Assembly: GCF_002803605.1 (NCBI RefSeq)
Contig: NZ_PHRG01000001.1
Span: 1-64,000, forward strand
Length of the DNA stretch: 64,000 bases
From: Acinetobacter pseudolwoffii
GTDB taxonomy: Bacteria; Pseudomonadota; Gammaproteobacteria; Pseudomonadales; Moraxellaceae
Direction of reading: 5' to 3'
Shown here: in pieces, positions 9,070-20,752 of the stretch
How the letters are laid out: each line of letters opens with the position of its first letter
Numbering within the stretch: position 1 is the stretch's first letter
Program-made: the position numbers and the translations under genes
Notes under the pieces: model-generated
Database searches by the model: none
The model's input: only the letters and a program-made list of their open reading frames with translations
What the model was told of the DNA's origin: nothing

Positions 9070-10602
9070 TTATGCAATGGGTGGCGTATAAGTCCCATCA
9101 GCGATTGAATCTTTGATACGATCCGCTTCTGCAAGCACCAGTGCCAGCAAGTTCTTCACGTTATCCAGCGTTGCAACCGGGCTTAAAGTGGTCATTTTCA
9201 GAGACTGAACCTGACCGACTTTCGTCACACCAATATTCGCTTCACCACGTGCAAATAGTTCATCTGCTACGTTCTGGTTCAGTGTATCTAAAAGTTCAAC
9301 CGGATAGCCCGCTGGAACCACACGGAACAGCACAGAGGCAAATTGCGGCTCAAGCAGAAGCTCCAGACCGTCAGTCGCTTTAATGTAGTCTGCTACATCA
9401 CGCGTTAAGCCAACCCCATGATCGATCATCGAACCATAAAGCTCTTCACCTAATGCTTCCACCGTCATCCACAATTTCAAGGCATCAAAACGACGCGTGG
9501 TTTGTAGTGACTTCGATACCAGGTTCGGCACACCATGTTCTTCATCATAGGCAGAGTTCAAGTACTCCGCTTCATAATGCATGAAACGATAGTTTGCTTC
9601 GTCTTTCAGCAAGAACGCGCCACACGAAATGGTCTGGAAATAATGCTTATGGAAATCGAGCGTAATCGAATCAGACAGCTCGATACCATCTAACATATCG
9701 CGATGATCATTAGACAGAATTAAAGCACCACCCCAAGCTGCATCGATGTGCATCCACGCGCCATATTGGTTGGTGATTTCACGGACTTTCTTCAGTGGAT
9801 CGATTGCACCTGCATCGGTAGTACCCGCAGTTGCCACCACACATGCCACGATTTTGCCTTCGTTTTGAAGGTGCGCCATGGTTTTTTCCAGTGCGTCCAT
9901 GTCCATGCGCGCATTTTCATCGACAGGAACAGTCACCACTGACTGGAAACCCATGCCCATCATCGCCATGTTCTTTTGCACAGAGAAATGTGCATTTTCA
10001 GAACAGATGACTTTGACATTACGCATCGCATCCGCAGGAATACCATCACGTTGAACCGACCACGGCTTACCGTTTTCGTCTTTCCAGTTTTTCGCGATGC
10101 AAGCATCACGTGCCAGCAGTACGCCCATCAGGTTAGACTGTGTACCACCAGAGGTGAATACGCCTGCCTGACCTGCGCCATAGCCTACTTTTTGACGTAA
10201 CCAGTCGATTAACTGAACTTCCATCAATGAACCGGCCGGGCTTTGATCCCATGAGTCCATTGACTGGTTGGTTGCGTTAATCAGTACTTCCGCAATCTGG
10301 CTGGTCACCATGGTTGGACAATGCAAATGCGCAAGCGAATGCGGATGATGAACTTTTAAACTTTTATTCAGAAAAAGTTCAACCATACGCTCTAAAGATT
10401 TCTCTACACCCAACCCCTGTTTAGAAGGATTAAACGCAATCGCGCTGCGCAGCTCGTTAATGCTGCCACCCGTGTACATTTTGTCATTTTGCAACCATGC
10501 TGCAACCGCTTTGGTCGCTTGATCCATGGCTGACTGGTAGTCAGCGATGGATGCAGCATCATTACAAAGTAAAGCTTTACGATGTTCTGCAAAATCTACC
10601 AT
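9070..10602 (-). CDS. ddc: L-2,4-diaminobutyrate decarboxylase
   Basis: A PLP-dependent group II decarboxylase of 510 residues that converts L-2,4-diaminobutyrate to 1,3-diaminopropane. The PLP lysine is Lys319 in DFHKHYFQ, preceded by HIDAAWGGA, which carries the cofactor-contacting Asp. [17 protein letters not shown] is the usual phosphate-binding loop. The neighbouring dat gene makes its substrate and is separated by only three bases, so the two form one operon. Length and sequence fit the enzyme first described in Acinetobacter baumannii. Confidence 0.96.
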   Translation of the reverse strand: MVDFAEHRKALLCNDAASIADYQSAMDQATKAVAAWLQNDKMYTGGSINELRSAIAFNPSKQGLGVEKSLERMVELFLNKSLKVHHPHSLAHLHCPTMVTSQIAEVLINATNQSMDSWDQSPAGSLMEVQLIDWLRQKVGYGAGQAGVFTSGGTQSNLMGVLLARDACIAKNWKDENGKPWSVQRDGIPADAMRNVKVICSENAHFSVQKNMAMMGMGFQSVVTVPVDENARMDMDALEKTMAHLQNEGKIVACVVATAGTTDAGAIDPLKKVREITNQYGAWMHIDAAWGGALILSNDHRDMLDGIELSDSITLDFHKHYFQTISCGAFLLKDEANYRFMHYEAEYLNSAYDEEHGVPNLVSKSLQTTRRFDALKLWMTVEALGEELYGSMIDHGVGLTRDVADYIKATDGLELLLEPQFASVLFRVVPAGYPVELLDTLNQNVADELFARGEANIGVTKVGQVQSLKMTTLSPVATLDNVKNLLALVLAEADRIKDSIADGTYTPPIA

Positions 10603-10605
10603 GAA

Positions 10606-11979
10606 TTATGCGCCTCGAACTGCAACAAGAGCTTCAGCAACTGCTTTCTTAAAGCGAGCAATCACTTCAACACATTCGTCATGTGTGATGATCAATGGGC
10701 AAAGTAAACGAATTACCGTACCGTTACGACCACCTTTCTCAAGCAATAATTTATTGTTGAAACATGCCGTCTGGATCGCTGCTGCCAACTGACCATCAGC
10801 AGGTAAAGAACCCATGTGATCTGCCTTTTGGCGCTCGTCCACAATTTCAACACCAATCATCAAACCGCGACCGCGCACGTTACCAATACATGGGAATTCG
10901 GCAGCTAATTTTTTAATCTCAGCTTGCAGGAAATCACCGCGTTCTTGGGCATTTTGCGCCAGGTTTTGTTCTTTAATGGTATTGATCGTTGCAAGACCTG
11001 TACCCATTGCCAACTGGTTACCACGGAACGTACCGGTATGACCTGCTGGCTGCCAAGCATCAAACTTACGTTTAATACCGAGTACTGCGAGCGGCAAGCT
11101 ACCACCAACAGCTTTAGACATCACCACCACATCAGGTTCGATGCCCGCATGTTCAAAGGCAAACATTTTACCTGAACGTGCAAAGCCCGCTTGAACTTCA
11201 TCAAGAATCAACACGATGTTGTGCTTTTCAGTCACTTCACGGATTTTCTTCAACCATTTCACAGGTGCAGTTACCACACCGCCTTCCCCTTGAATTGCTT
11301 CAAGAATCACAGCTGCCGGTTTAGTCACGCCGCTTTCTACATCTTCAATGAAGTTTTCAAAGAAATACGTTAAAGCGTCAACACCCGCTTCACCACCAAG
11401 ACCCAATGGGCAACGGTATTCATGCGGATACGGCATGAATTGAACGCCTGGCATCAAACCGTTAACTGCGTTTTTCGCAGACAGGTTACCGGTCATGGCC
11501 AATGCACCATGCGTCATACCGTGATAGCCACCAGAGAAGCTGATCACCGAGCTACGACCGGTAAAGGTTTTCGCAAGTTTGATGGCTGCTTCTGTTGCAT
11601 CTGCACCGGATGGGCCACAGAACTGCAAGCAGTATTCTTCTTGACCACCTGGAAGATAAGAAAGAAGTGCTTCAGTAAAAGCATCTTTTAAAGGCGTAGT
11701 TAAATCCAGTGTATGCAATGGCAAGCCGCTTGCAATTGTATCCTGGATACTTTGAATGACTGCAGGATGATTATGGCCCAATGCCAACGTCCCTGCCCCA
11801 GCTAAACAATCAAGGTACTCAGTACCTTCAACATCGGTAACCCAGCAACCTTGTGCTTTCGCTATCGCTAACGGTAATTTACGTGGATAACTACGCACAT
11901 TCGATTCCATCTGACTTTGGCGAGTCAAGTAGTATTCGTTTGTGGAATTGGTGGCAGGGTTTACAGAAGTAACGCTCAT
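10606..11979 (-). CDS. dat: L-2,4-diaminobutyrate:2-oxoglutarate 4-aminotransferase
   Basis: A class III aminotransferase of 457 residues. It moves an amino group from glutamate to aspartate semialdehyde to give L-2,4-diaminobutyrate, the substrate of the next gene. Visible motifs are [19 protein letters not shown] with the cofactor-binding Asp, and the PLP Lys289 in VVMSKAVGG. It is the first gene of dat-ddc. The start ATG is preceded by GAGATGG. No siderophore genes lie nearby, so the product is most likely diaminopropane. Confidence 0.95.
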   Translation of the reverse strand: MSVTSVNPATNSTNEYYLTRQSQMESNVRSYPRKLPLAIAKAQGCWVTDVEGTEYLDCLAGAGTLALGHNHPAVIQSIQDTIASGLPLHTLDLTTPLKDAFTEALLSYLPGGQEEYCLQFCGPSGADATEAAIKLAKTFTGRSSVISFSGGYHGMTHGALAMTGNLSAKNAVNGLMPGVQFMPYPHEYRCPLGLGGEAGVDALTYFFENFIEDVESGVTKPAAVILEAIQGEGGVVTAPVKWLKKIREVTEKHNIVLILDEVQAGFARSGKMFAFEHAGIEPDVVVMSKAVGGSLPLAVLGIKRKFDAWQPAGHTGTFRGNQLAMGTGLATINTIKEQNLAQNAQERGDFLQAEIKKLAAEFPCIGNVRGRGLMIGVEIVDERQKADHMGSLPADGQLAAAIQTACFNNKLLLEKGGRNGTVIRLLCPLIITHDECVEVIARFKKAVAEALVAVRGA

Positions 11980-12455
11980 ATCGAATTACCATCTCTGATA
12001 TGGGTGAAAGAAATAAGTCTGGTGACGTTTGGTCCTTTGACTCGGCGCTTTATAAAGAGGTTCTAGCTAGCAGTTTGTATTTAAATAACTAGGAGGCGGA
12101 TGATACCGAATTTTTCAGGAAAATAAACAACTTTCAGTTGCATTTTGTCCTAATCTTTATCGAAAAAAAACATCACACCAACCTATAACCTGAATGATCA
12201 TCTTACAGTGTGACAGCAGAAAGAAAAGCGGGTTCTTTTATGCTTTTTTGTAGCACAGCTAACATTCAGGCAAAAAAGCTTAAAATCCACCATTAAGCAC
12301 TTAATTATTAACGATAAACATAAATCAAGTAAGAGTGTAAAATGAAAGAAAATTTAACACTCTTACCACAAATATTTCGTAAAAAGATCACAATTGAGAT
12401 TTAATATTTTAACAACGGCTTAGATGGCCAATTTTAAGAAAAACAGGACAATTTC
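11980..12455. other. 476-bp gap between dat and the SIMPL gene
   Basis: This is a divergent upstream region for dat (minus) and the SIMPL gene (plus). It is AT-rich, contains no believable ORF, and should hold both promoters. I could not pick a convincing -35/-10 pair for either gene. Confidence 0.5.
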
Positions 12456-13160
12456 ATGCGTCTCTTAGCACTTACCAGTTTTATCCTTGCATCTACCTTG
12501 GCCACAGGCGCATTTGCAGCTCCGGCTGAATCGCTGAATTACAATGTTGTGAATCTTTCAGCAGAGGCCAGTCGTGAAATCTCAAATGATGAAATGCATG
12601 CCGTGCTTTATATTGAAAAATCCAACAAACAGCCAGCTGAATTGGCTACACAAATTAACCAGCTAATGAATCAGGCCATTACCACAGCGCGCAAATATCC
12701 AAATGTGAAAATCGAGACGGGCGCACAAAGCACTTACCCTATTTATGACAATGATAACCGCAAATTGAAAGAATGGCGTGGACGTGCCCAGATTCGTCTG
12801 GAATCGAAAGATTTTAAAGCGGCGTCTCAACTGATTGCTGAATTACAACAGCACTTCCAGACCCAGTCGATTAACTTCAAAGTTTCAGACGAAAAGCGCA
12901 AAAAAGTCGAAAATGAGCTGATGATTGAAGCCTCTAAAAACTTCCAGCAACGCGCACAGGCACTGACTCAAGCCTGGAACAAACCGAGTTATCAACTGGT
13001 AAACTTAAATCTGAATACCAATAACTATTCACCACAACCTGTACCGCGTATGGCCATGATGAAAGCTGCATCGGCGGATATGGCTGTTCCAGAGCAGGAA
13101 GTTGCTGCGGGTGAATCGCAAATGACGGTGAGTGCCAATGGTGCGATTCAGTTTAAATAA
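12456..13160 (+). CDS. SIMPL (DUF541) domain periplasmic protein
   Basis: A protein of 234 residues with a clear signal peptide (residues 1-21, cut after GAFA). The rest is a single SIMPL/DUF541 domain, recognised from the start VVNLSAEASREISNDEMHAVLYIE and the middle KIETGAQSTYPIYDND. Such proteins are periplasmic or outer-membrane associated; the biochemical role is not settled. AGGA lies at good spacing before the ATG. A terminator follows, so it is a single-gene unit. Confidence 0.85.
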   Translation: MRLLALTSFILASTLATGAFAAPAESLNYNVVNLSAEASREISNDEMHAVLYIEKSNKQPAELATQINQLMNQAITTARKYPNVKIETGAQSTYPIYDNDNRKLKEWRGRAQIRLESKDFKAASQLIAELQQHFQTQSINFKVSDEKRKKVENELMIEASKNFQQRAQALTQAWNKPSYQLVNLNLNTNNYSPQPVPRMAMMKAASADMAVPEQEVAAGESQMTVSANGAIQFK

Positions 13161-13187
13161 GATTTCATCATATTATTCGGATTTTTA

Positions 13188-13212
13188 AGAACCACCCTTT
13201 TGGGTGGTTTTC
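13188..13212 (+). terminator. terminator after the SIMPL gene
   Basis: AACCACCC-TTTT-GGGTGGTT followed by TTC. Confidence 0.85.
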
Positions 13213-13324
13213 TATCATTTGAATATTCTTTAATAATCAAGGCTACAAATTCATACAAACTCAGGTAGGAATTGAGGTTTGACCGGTTTAGAGTAACGGA
13301 CATTTGTACCAATCCTCTCTGCTC

Positions 13325-13921
13325 ATGTCTCTTGACCAACTGAATCTTTACCTGTTTCATATCCTAAATGTACCTGAACACGCCTCGATCTGGATGATCC
13401 AATATGCCTCCCTGATTGCGCATGATCTGGTTTATCTCTTTCTGCTGATTTTTGCTATTGCCTGGTTCCGTGGCAGTTATGAAGTAAAAACTGGCATTAT
13501 CAAGGCATTTATTTTTACAGCAATTACCTTGTCGATCAGCGAGGTATTGTCCGCGATCCTGAATACCCCACGTCCGTTTGTAATAGATATTGGTCGCACC
13601 CTGATCGAACATGCACCTACAGGTTCTTTTCCCAGCAATCATATGAGTATTTTTAGTGGGATTGCCCTATCTTGTTATTTTTCATCACAACGTGATTTGG
13701 GAAGAATTCTAATCTGGACAGCTTGGCTAGTAGCTTGGTCACGTGTTTATGTCGGTGTGCATTTTCCGATGGATATGCTGGGTGCATTCCTGATTGCAAT
13801 AACAGTAAATTTAGCTGGATTACCATTGTGGTGGAAATATCAGGATAAACTCATGCAGTTTATTTTAACTATTCATCAGTCACTGTTTGCGCCATTAATC
13901 CGGATGGGCTGGATTAAATAA
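13325..13921 (+). CDS. PAP2-family phosphatase, undecaprenyl-diphosphatase-like
   Basis: A membrane phosphatase of 198 residues with about five hydrophobic segments. All three PAP2 motifs are present: the Lys ... NTPRPF block, SFPSNHMS, and SRVYVGVHFPMDMLGA. In BcrC-type enzymes these form a site that dephosphorylates undecaprenyl pyrophosphate, recycling the lipid carrier for cell-wall synthesis. Another lipid-phosphate substrate is possible. The frame extends to a TTG at 13304, but the ATG at 13325 gives the usual N-terminus. It converges with proB at a shared terminator. Confidence 0.85.
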   Translation: MSLDQLNLYLFHILNVPEHASIWMIQYASLIAHDLVYLFLLIFAIAWFRGSYEVKTGIIKAFIFTAITLSISEVLSAILNTPRPFVIDIGRTLIEHAPTGSFPSNHMSIFSGIALSCYFSSQRDLGRILIWTAWLVAWSRVYVGVHFPMDMLGAFLIAITVNLAGLPLWWKYQDKLMQFILTIHQSLFAPLIRMGWIK

Positions 13922-13939
13922 ATCGCATTAAGATGTCAT

Positions 13940-13969
13940 AAAAAATCCCGCTCGAAAGCGGGATTTTTT
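13940..13969. terminator. shared terminator between the PAP2 gene and proB
   Basis: AAAAAATCCCGCT-CGAA-AGCGGGATTTTTT is a 13-bp perfect stem with A and T flanks. It can stop transcription of the convergent genes from both sides. Confidence 0.92.
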
Positions 13970-13995
13970 ATGATTGAAATTTAAATCTGAATGAC

Positions 13996-15129
13996 TTAGT
14001 AGATCGCCATATGATTGCGGTGAATCATCTCGAGTGAACGCGCTTCACCTAAAACCTGATGCACTTTATCAGAAGCCAGACCACGTACAATATCTGCCGA
14101 ACGCGAACTAAAGTTAACACGACCGACTGCAATTCGGTGACCTTGTGTATCCACACATTCCACCACATCACCGCGCTCAAAATGTCCTTCAACCGCTTTG
14201 ACGCCGACAGGCAACAAGCTACGATGATTGTCTTTAATGGCCTTTACCGCACCATCATCAATCACCAAACGACCTGCCGTTTGCAGGTGTGCTGCCAACC
14301 ATTGCTGATGCGCGGTCATCCGATCTTTGTCAGTCACAAACAAGGTTCCTAACAATTCACCAGACATCAGACGAGATAGCACAGCATCACTATCACCGCT
14401 TGCAATTAAGGTCGGACAACCGGACTTTGCCGCCAGTCGTGCAGCACGAACTTTGGTCAACATGCCGCCGCGACCAAATTTACCACCACCACCGGCCATA
14501 TCAAACAGGCTCTCATCCATCGCACGTACCGTATGGAACAGTTTGGCATCTGGATTCGAGCGTGGATCTGAGTCAAACATACCTTCCTGATCCGTTAAGA
14601 TAATCAGAAGATCGGCATGCACCTGACCTGCCACCATGGCAGCCAGCGTGTCGTTATCACCAAAGCGGATTTCATCGGTAGAAACGGTATCATTTTCATT
14701 GATCACTGGAATCACGCGCCAGTCAATCAGGTTCTGCAAAGCATCACATGAATTGAGATAGCGGCGACGATCTGCCAGATCATCATGGGTCAATAATACC
14801 TGCGCCGTTCGAATCTGGTGTTTCTCCAGTACGCTTGACCAGGTATGAATCAGGCCCATCTGACCAATGGCAGCACAAGCCTGAAGACTGGGTAGATCGG
14901 TGGGTCGATTCTCAAGTTTCATTCGCACCATACCTTCAGCCACAGCACCGGAAGACACCAGAATAATCTCGTGTCCTGCATTGTGTAGATCTGCGATTTG
15001 TCCCGCCCAGTGCGAGATGGCATCTAAATCTAAACCTTGTCCGTTTGCTGTGAGTAAAGATGATCCGATTTTAACAACGATTCGTTTACAACCCTTGAGC
15101 TGACGCTGCCCATCTACCACTTCTATCAT
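13996..15129 (-). CDS. proB: glutamate 5-kinase
   Basis: The first enzyme of proline synthesis, phosphorylating glutamate at the gamma position, 377 residues. The amino-acid kinase domain (residues 15-260) shows [36 protein letters not shown] and [17 protein letters not shown]-terminal PUA domain (about residues 280-365) follows, as in E. coli ProB. It lies 27 bp downstream of obgE on the same strand, an arrangement that suggests co-transcription. Activity is normally inhibited by proline at the kinase domain. Confidence 0.96.
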   Translation of the reverse strand: MIEVVDGQRQLKGCKRIVVKIGSSLLTANGQGLDLDAISHWAGQIADLHNAGHEIILVSSGAVAEGMVRMKLENRPTDLPSLQACAAIGQMGLIHTWSSVLEKHQIRTAQVLLTHDDLADRRRYLNSCDALQNLIDWRVIPVINENDTVSTDEIRFGDNDTLAAMVAGQVHADLLIILTDQEGMFDSDPRSNPDAKLFHTVRAMDESLFDMAGGGGKFGRGGMLTKVRAARLAAKSGCPTLIASGDSDAVLSRLMSGELLGTLFVTDKDRMTAHQQWLAAHLQTAGRLVIDDGAVKAIKDNHRSLLPVGVKAVEGHFERGDVVECVDTQGHRIAVGRVNFSSRSADIVRGLASDKVHQVLGEARSLEMIHRNHMAIY

Positions 15130-15156
15130 CTTGTCCTCAGACTCTTCTCTCAGAGA

Positions 15157-16386
<1,230 letters not shown>

Positions 16387-16639
16387 CTAAAAACTTTAAA
16401 ACCCCATATTCTGCCATATTTTAAAGAATTTCTCGACTATATTTATATGCTATTCCATGAAGATCGCTTATTTAATCCTGTCATGTTATTGAACAGCCAT
16501 TAATTTTTGATAAGTTTCAAAACTAAGCTCTATGCTTTTGTTTTAATATACTTTTTAATGATCACTTGATTGTTTTTAATTATTTCTGCTTTGTCGTGCA
16601 ACTGCCTATAGTGCAGGCAATGTTAAAAGAGTCGGGCCT

Positions 16640-17833
16640 ATGAGCAATTCAGAAAGGAAATCTGTCAGTCCATTGTCATCACAATTTGTATTATTGATGG
16701 CAATGGCATGTGGCTTATGTGCAGGCTCTGCCTATTTTAACCAGCCTCTGATCTATTCAATCGAGAAAAGTCTGGGCATTAGTACCAGTCAGGCCGGTTT
16801 TGCCGTGGTGATTGCACAGATTGGTTATGTCCTCGGCTTAATGCTTTTGGTTCCTTTGGGAGACTTTCTGAATAAACGCAAACTGATCGTTAACCTGATG
16901 GTCTTTGCAGCCATTTCGCAGATATTGCTTTCATTCAGTACGACTTTATCAATGTTATATCTGTTTACCTTGTGTGCCACCTTTGGCGCAATCTCGGCGC
17001 AGATCTTAATTCCTTTTGCATCGACCATTAGCCCACCTGAATCCAGCGCTGCTACAGTGGGTAAGCTGATGAGTGGGTTGGTGATGGGAATTATTCTGTC
17101 ACGTACCTTTGCCGGCTTTGTTTCCACTTACTGGTCTTGGGAAGGTGTGTATTTATCCAGCGGTGTGATCACCTTGCTCTTTGCAGCACTCATGTGGAAA
17201 AAACTACCCGATACTCAAGCTCAGGCAGGCTTAACTATTGGTGACATTTACCGCTCTTTGTTTAGCCTTGCATGTCAGAATCCACATTTAATCCGGCGTG
17301 CCTGTGCGGGTGCCTTGGGTTTTGGAATTTTATCGATGATCTTTACCTCGATGACTTTTGTATTAGGCAATGCACCTTATTATTTCACCGATTTCGAAAT
17401 TGGGTTATTTGGCTTACTAGGCGTGATCGGGATTTATTCATCAAGCTGGTCAGGCAAAACCGTAGGACAAGGTAGAGAAAATCTGGTCGCCAAGCTATGC
17501 ATTGTCCTGATGTTCGGCTCTACACTGCCCTTATATTTTGCCCAGCACAATATTGTAATCTATGCGATTGGTGTGCTGATGGCCTACTTTGGTCTGACAG
17601 CCTTCCATGTTTTGAATCAGAATCTGGTTTATCGGATTGATCTTAAATCGCGTTCACGTATTAATGCAGTCTATATGACGATTTACTTTAGTGGTGCCGC
17701 TTTAGGTTCGCTTGGTGCAGTCTATGCCTGGGAGCAGTTTGAATGGATCGGTTGCGTGATCCTTGGCTTTATTTTCTCGATTGGAATTTTACTGATTGAT
17801 CGCTTGGATTTTAAGAAAATGCAAAATGCTTGA
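16640..17833 (+). CDS. MFS transporter, drug/sugar-efflux type
   Basis: A twelve-segment major facilitator of 397 residues. After TM2 it has the loop GDFLNKRKLIVNL, a version of the MFS A-motif. The N-terminal ACGLCAGSAYFNQPLI fits the YnfM/AraJ-like efflux group. The substrate cannot be read from sequence. It is transcribed away from obgE. The ATG is preceded by GAGTCGG. Confidence 0.85.
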   Translation: MSNSERKSVSPLSSQFVLLMAMACGLCAGSAYFNQPLIYSIEKSLGISTSQAGFAVVIAQIGYVLGLMLLVPLGDFLNKRKLIVNLMVFAAISQILLSFSTTLSMLYLFTLCATFGAISAQILIPFASTISPPESSAATVGKLMSGLVMGIILSRTFAGFVSTYWSWEGVYLSSGVITLLFAALMWKKLPDTQAQAGLTIGDIYRSLFSLACQNPHLIRRACAGALGFGILSMIFTSMTFVLGNAPYYFTDFEIGLFGLLGVIGIYSSSWSGKTVGQGRENLVAKLCIVLMFGSTLPLYFAQHNIVIYAIGVLMAYFGLTAFHVLNQNLVYRIDLKSRSRINAVYMTIYFSGAALGSLGAVYAWEQFEWIGCVILGFIFSIGILLIDRLDFKKMQNA

Positions 17834-17858
17834 TTCACAAAGGAATAAATCGATCGGT

Positions 17859-18452
17859 TTATTCCTTTTGGTAAAGTACATACTTCATTAACTCTGTTCT
17901 AAGATTAGAATTTTGTTCTCGATGAATACTACCTAATTGAGGTGTAATATTCGCGATATGTTCCAAATTTTCACTACCAACCAGTGCGTTATATCTTACA
18001 TAGTTAAGCAAACATTGATTTTGAAATCTCCTAATTTGGTCTTTTAATTCTCCATCAGATATTGCTTTACCTAAAAATTTAAAAGCATCTTCTTGCTCAT
18101 TAAATATAGATATAAATTTTTTATTCAATATTTTTATACTTTCATTTCGATCAGGTTTATAAATTAAATAATTACATATTTGATTACTAAGATGCTCAAG
18201 CTCAACAAGTTGAATAACTAGTCCTTTACAATAATTAGCAATTACTTCTACCCCTTTCTGCTCTCGCCAACTGGTATAGGTCATTAATATTGCAAGCGGT
18301 GCAAAGATCGTTGCTGACCAAAGCAAGAGATTGGTCGCTAAAGCAATATCAACATCTAAAAGTTTGAAGATTGCATAAATCGCAATGCATAAAACTAAAA
18401 TGATTGCATACACTGCCAGTAAAGTAGCCAACAGATTTTCTGACTTTTCCAT
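17859..18452 (-). CDS. hypothetical membrane-anchored protein, 197 aa
   Basis: Two hydrophobic segments (about residues 9-30 and 38-60) are followed by a soluble helical region of about 135 residues (VELEHLSNQICNYLIYK, FRNQCLLNYVRYNAL). It resembles the layout of small two-TM sensor or phage-exclusion-type proteins, but I recognise no family. The gene is more AT-rich than its neighbours, which hints at later acquisition. It ends close to the convergent MFS gene. Confidence 0.6.
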   Translation of the reverse strand: MEKSENLLATLLAVYAIILVLCIAIYAIFKLLDVDIALATNLLLWSATIFAPLAILMTYTSWREQKGVEVIANYCKGLVIQLVELEHLSNQICNYLIYKPDRNESIKILNKKFISIFNEQEDAFKFLGKAISDGELKDQIRRFQNQCLLNYVRYNALVGSENLEHIANITPQLGSIHREQNSNLRTELMKYVLYQKE

Positions 18453-18481
18453 CTCTTGCTACCCCAAAAGCAATTTAGCTT

Positions 18482-18856
18482 CTATTTGGCAACACGTTGT
18501 TTATTTTCTAAAATTTCTGGTAAACCACGTTCAATCCAGTGAATCATTTGCATCACTTTATCTGCAGCTTGTGAACCGGTAATGGTCAACTGATATTCCA
18601 CTTTTGGTGGCACAACCGGATAAACCGTTCTGAGCACAAAACCATCTTGTTCCAGCACTTTTAAAGTCTGGGAGAGCATCTTTTCACTCACCCCTTCAAT
18701 CCGTTGTTTCAGTTCACTAAAACGATGCACACCTTCACTCAGGCAACGCAACACCAAGACCGACCATTTATTGGCAAGATGTTCCAATATTTCACGTGAT
18801 GGACATTCAGTTGATAAAACCTGCCCTAGTAACGGACTAATTGCATAATTTGTCAT
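18482..18856 (-). CDS. HxlR-family transcriptional regulator
   Basis: A winged-helix regulator of 124 residues. The HxlR signature runs from CPSREILEHLANKWSVLVLRCLSEG through FSELKQRIEGVSEKMLSQTLKVLEQDGFV to PPKVEYQLT. HxlR proteins often control nearby detoxification or efflux genes and sense electrophiles or metals. The partner is not obvious here, although an MFS gene lies 0.6 kb away. There is one Cys near the N-terminus (position 18). Confidence 0.9.
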   Translation of the reverse strand: MTNYAISPLLGQVLSTECPSREILEHLANKWSVLVLRCLSEGVHRFSELKQRIEGVSEKMLSQTLKVLEQDGFVLRTVYPVVPPKVEYQLTITGSQAADKVMQMIHWIERGLPEILENKQRVAK

Positions 18857-18996
18857 AAATCTATCTCGGGATTTTATTACTTACTGATTTTAATATACTT
18901 ACTCTTTGTAAGCTAACAGATTAATATTTCGTCAGCAAGCTGATTTACATTTCGTGATTGAATCGAATCCACCCGACTTCAATAAAAAATAAGTAT

Positions 18997-19026
18997 AAAA
19001 AAAGAGCCTCCATAGAGACTCTTTTT
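18997..19026 (-). terminator. terminator after gap
   Basis: AAAAAAGAG ... CTCTTTTTT with a mismatched CTC/GAG inner stem and a CATA loop. It is placed 18 bp past the gap stop codon. Confidence 0.7.
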
Positions 19027-19043
19027 TAAACTACATCAACAAA

Positions 19044-20501
19044 TTATGCATTTGTTTCTGCAGGAACTTTAGGATAGCTTACGCCGCCCATTTGTTCAGC
19101 AATACGTAATACCTGGCAGCTATAACCCACTTCGTTATCGTACCAAACATAAGCAGTTAAACGGTTGCCTGAAGTGATTGTTGCTTGCGCGTCAAATACA
19201 CCTGCAGTGCGTGAACCAATAAAGTCAGAAGAGACCACTTCAGTCGAGTTGGTATAACCGATTTGACCTTGAAGGATCGAACCGATTGAAATCTGACGAA
19301 TATATTCGTTTACTTCATCACGATCAACGTCTTGACCTAAAGTCAGGTTAAGAATTGCAAGTGATACATTTGGCGTAGGAACACGTACAGAATTACCTGT
19401 CAATTTACCTTGAAGTGCTGGCAGCGCTTTAGCAACTGCTTTCGCTGCGCCAGTTTCAGTAATAACCATGTTCAATGTTGCAGCACGGCCACGACGGTCC
19501 GCTTTATGGTAGTTATCGATCAAGTTCTGGTCGTTTGTGAACGAGTGAACTGTTTCAACATGACCATTTAACACGGTGTATTTATCATGCAATACTTTCA
19601 GTGTTGGAGTAATTGCGTTAGTCGTACAGCTTGCAGCAGAGATGATGCTATCTTCAGCAAGGATGTCCGCCTGGTTCACACCGTAAACCACATTCTTCAT
19701 GTCACCTTTACCAGGTGCAGTCAAAATAACACGAGCAGCGCCCGGGCATTTCAGGTGTTGAGCAAGACCTTCAGCATCACGCCATTTACCAGTGTTGTCG
19801 ATCACAAGTGCATTGTTAATACCATATGCTGTGTAATCCACTTCAGAAGGATTAGACGCATAGATCACTTTAATGAAGTTACCGTTTGCAATAATTGCTT
19901 CGTTTTCTTCATCTACAGAAATCGTGCCTGCAAATGGGCCATGAATCGAGTCACGACGCAGTAGAGATGCACGTTTTTCCAAATCACCATCAGATGATTT
20001 ACGAACCACGATTGCTTTCAGGCTAAGACCGCGACCCAGACCTGATTGACCAATCATCAAACGTGCCAGGATACGACCGATACGACCGAAACCATAAAGA
20101 ACTACGTCTTTATGTTCTACAGCAGCAGCATTACCTTCTAGAGATTTAACAGCGTCTGCAACAAATGCATCGATGTCGCCGCCTTTTTCTTTAAATTCAA
20201 CAGCAAGTTTACCTAGATCAACTTCAGCAGAACCGATGTTCTCAACTTTCGCCAATGCTTCAAGAATTGGGAATGTATTTACAACCGAAAGTTCAACATC
20301 GAGTACGCGAGTACGGCGGTGTGCTTTCAAGATCTGAATCACAGAACGGTTAATTAAAGAGCGACCATAAACTGTAGCTACAATATTTTTTTCACGATAT
20401 AACTGACCAACAAGGGCAATCATGCGTTCCGCAAGTTCTTCACGGTTTTTCCAGCGACCTTGGTGCTCTGCATGTAGGGCAACGATAGTGTCTTTGCTCA
20501 C
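19044..20501 (-). CDS. gap: glyceraldehyde-3-phosphate dehydrogenase, long form
   Basis: Oxidises glyceraldehyde 3-phosphate with NAD(P). It has 485 residues, against about 330 for the usual enzyme. The extra 125-130 residues are an N-terminal helical domain (ending about KSLEGNAAAVEHKD). The Rossmann start VLYGFGRIGRILARL follows. The catalytic Cys lies in SAASCTTNAITPTL, and the active-site His is in the SFTNDQ/HKADRRGR region. The long type is found in Pseudomonas and Acinetobacter and is usually linked to gluconeogenic or NADP-linked use. Cofactor preference cannot be told from the sequence alone. Confidence 0.93.
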   Translation of the reverse strand: MSKDTIVALHAEHQGRWKNREELAERMIALVGQLYREKNIVATVYGRSLINRSVIQILKAHRRTRVLDVELSVVNTFPILEALAKVENIGSAEVDLGKLAVEFKEKGGDIDAFVADAVKSLEGNAAAVEHKDVVLYGFGRIGRILARLMIGQSGLGRGLSLKAIVVRKSSDGDLEKRASLLRRDSIHGPFAGTISVDEENEAIIANGNFIKVIYASNPSEVDYTAYGINNALVIDNTGKWRDAEGLAQHLKCPGAARVILTAPGKGDMKNVVYGVNQADILAEDSIISAASCTTNAITPTLKVLHDKYTVLNGHVETVHSFTNDQNLIDNYHKADRRGRAATLNMVITETGAAKAVAKALPALQGKLTGNSVRVPTPNVSLAILNLTLGQDVDRDEVNEYIRQISIGSILQGQIGYTNSTEVVSSDFIGSRTAGVFDAQATITSGNRLTAYVWYDNEVGYSCQVLRIAEQMGGVSYPKVPAETNA

Positions 20502-20752
20502 AGATACGTCCTCTAATTAATTGTAAATCTAGGCATAAATTTCAAAACCCCATAATTGTAATGGAATTGGAGGCAACTTTGAATCAAAAGCTCACCGAGA
20601 CGAGTGGTTTTTAACGTATATTCACTATAAATCTGGGAAATAGTTGCAATTAGCTAAATGATTTTGCATTCAAAAATTTTAAAAGCATGCGTTTTCCCGT
20701 ACGGAGCAGAAATTTGTTAAATGTTGTTTATTCATTCGATCTCTTTTTAATT

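Noticed and set aside
9070..11979. dat-ddc as part of a siderophore cluster
   Set aside because: No NRPS or NIS synthetase genes are near; the pair alone makes diaminopropane.
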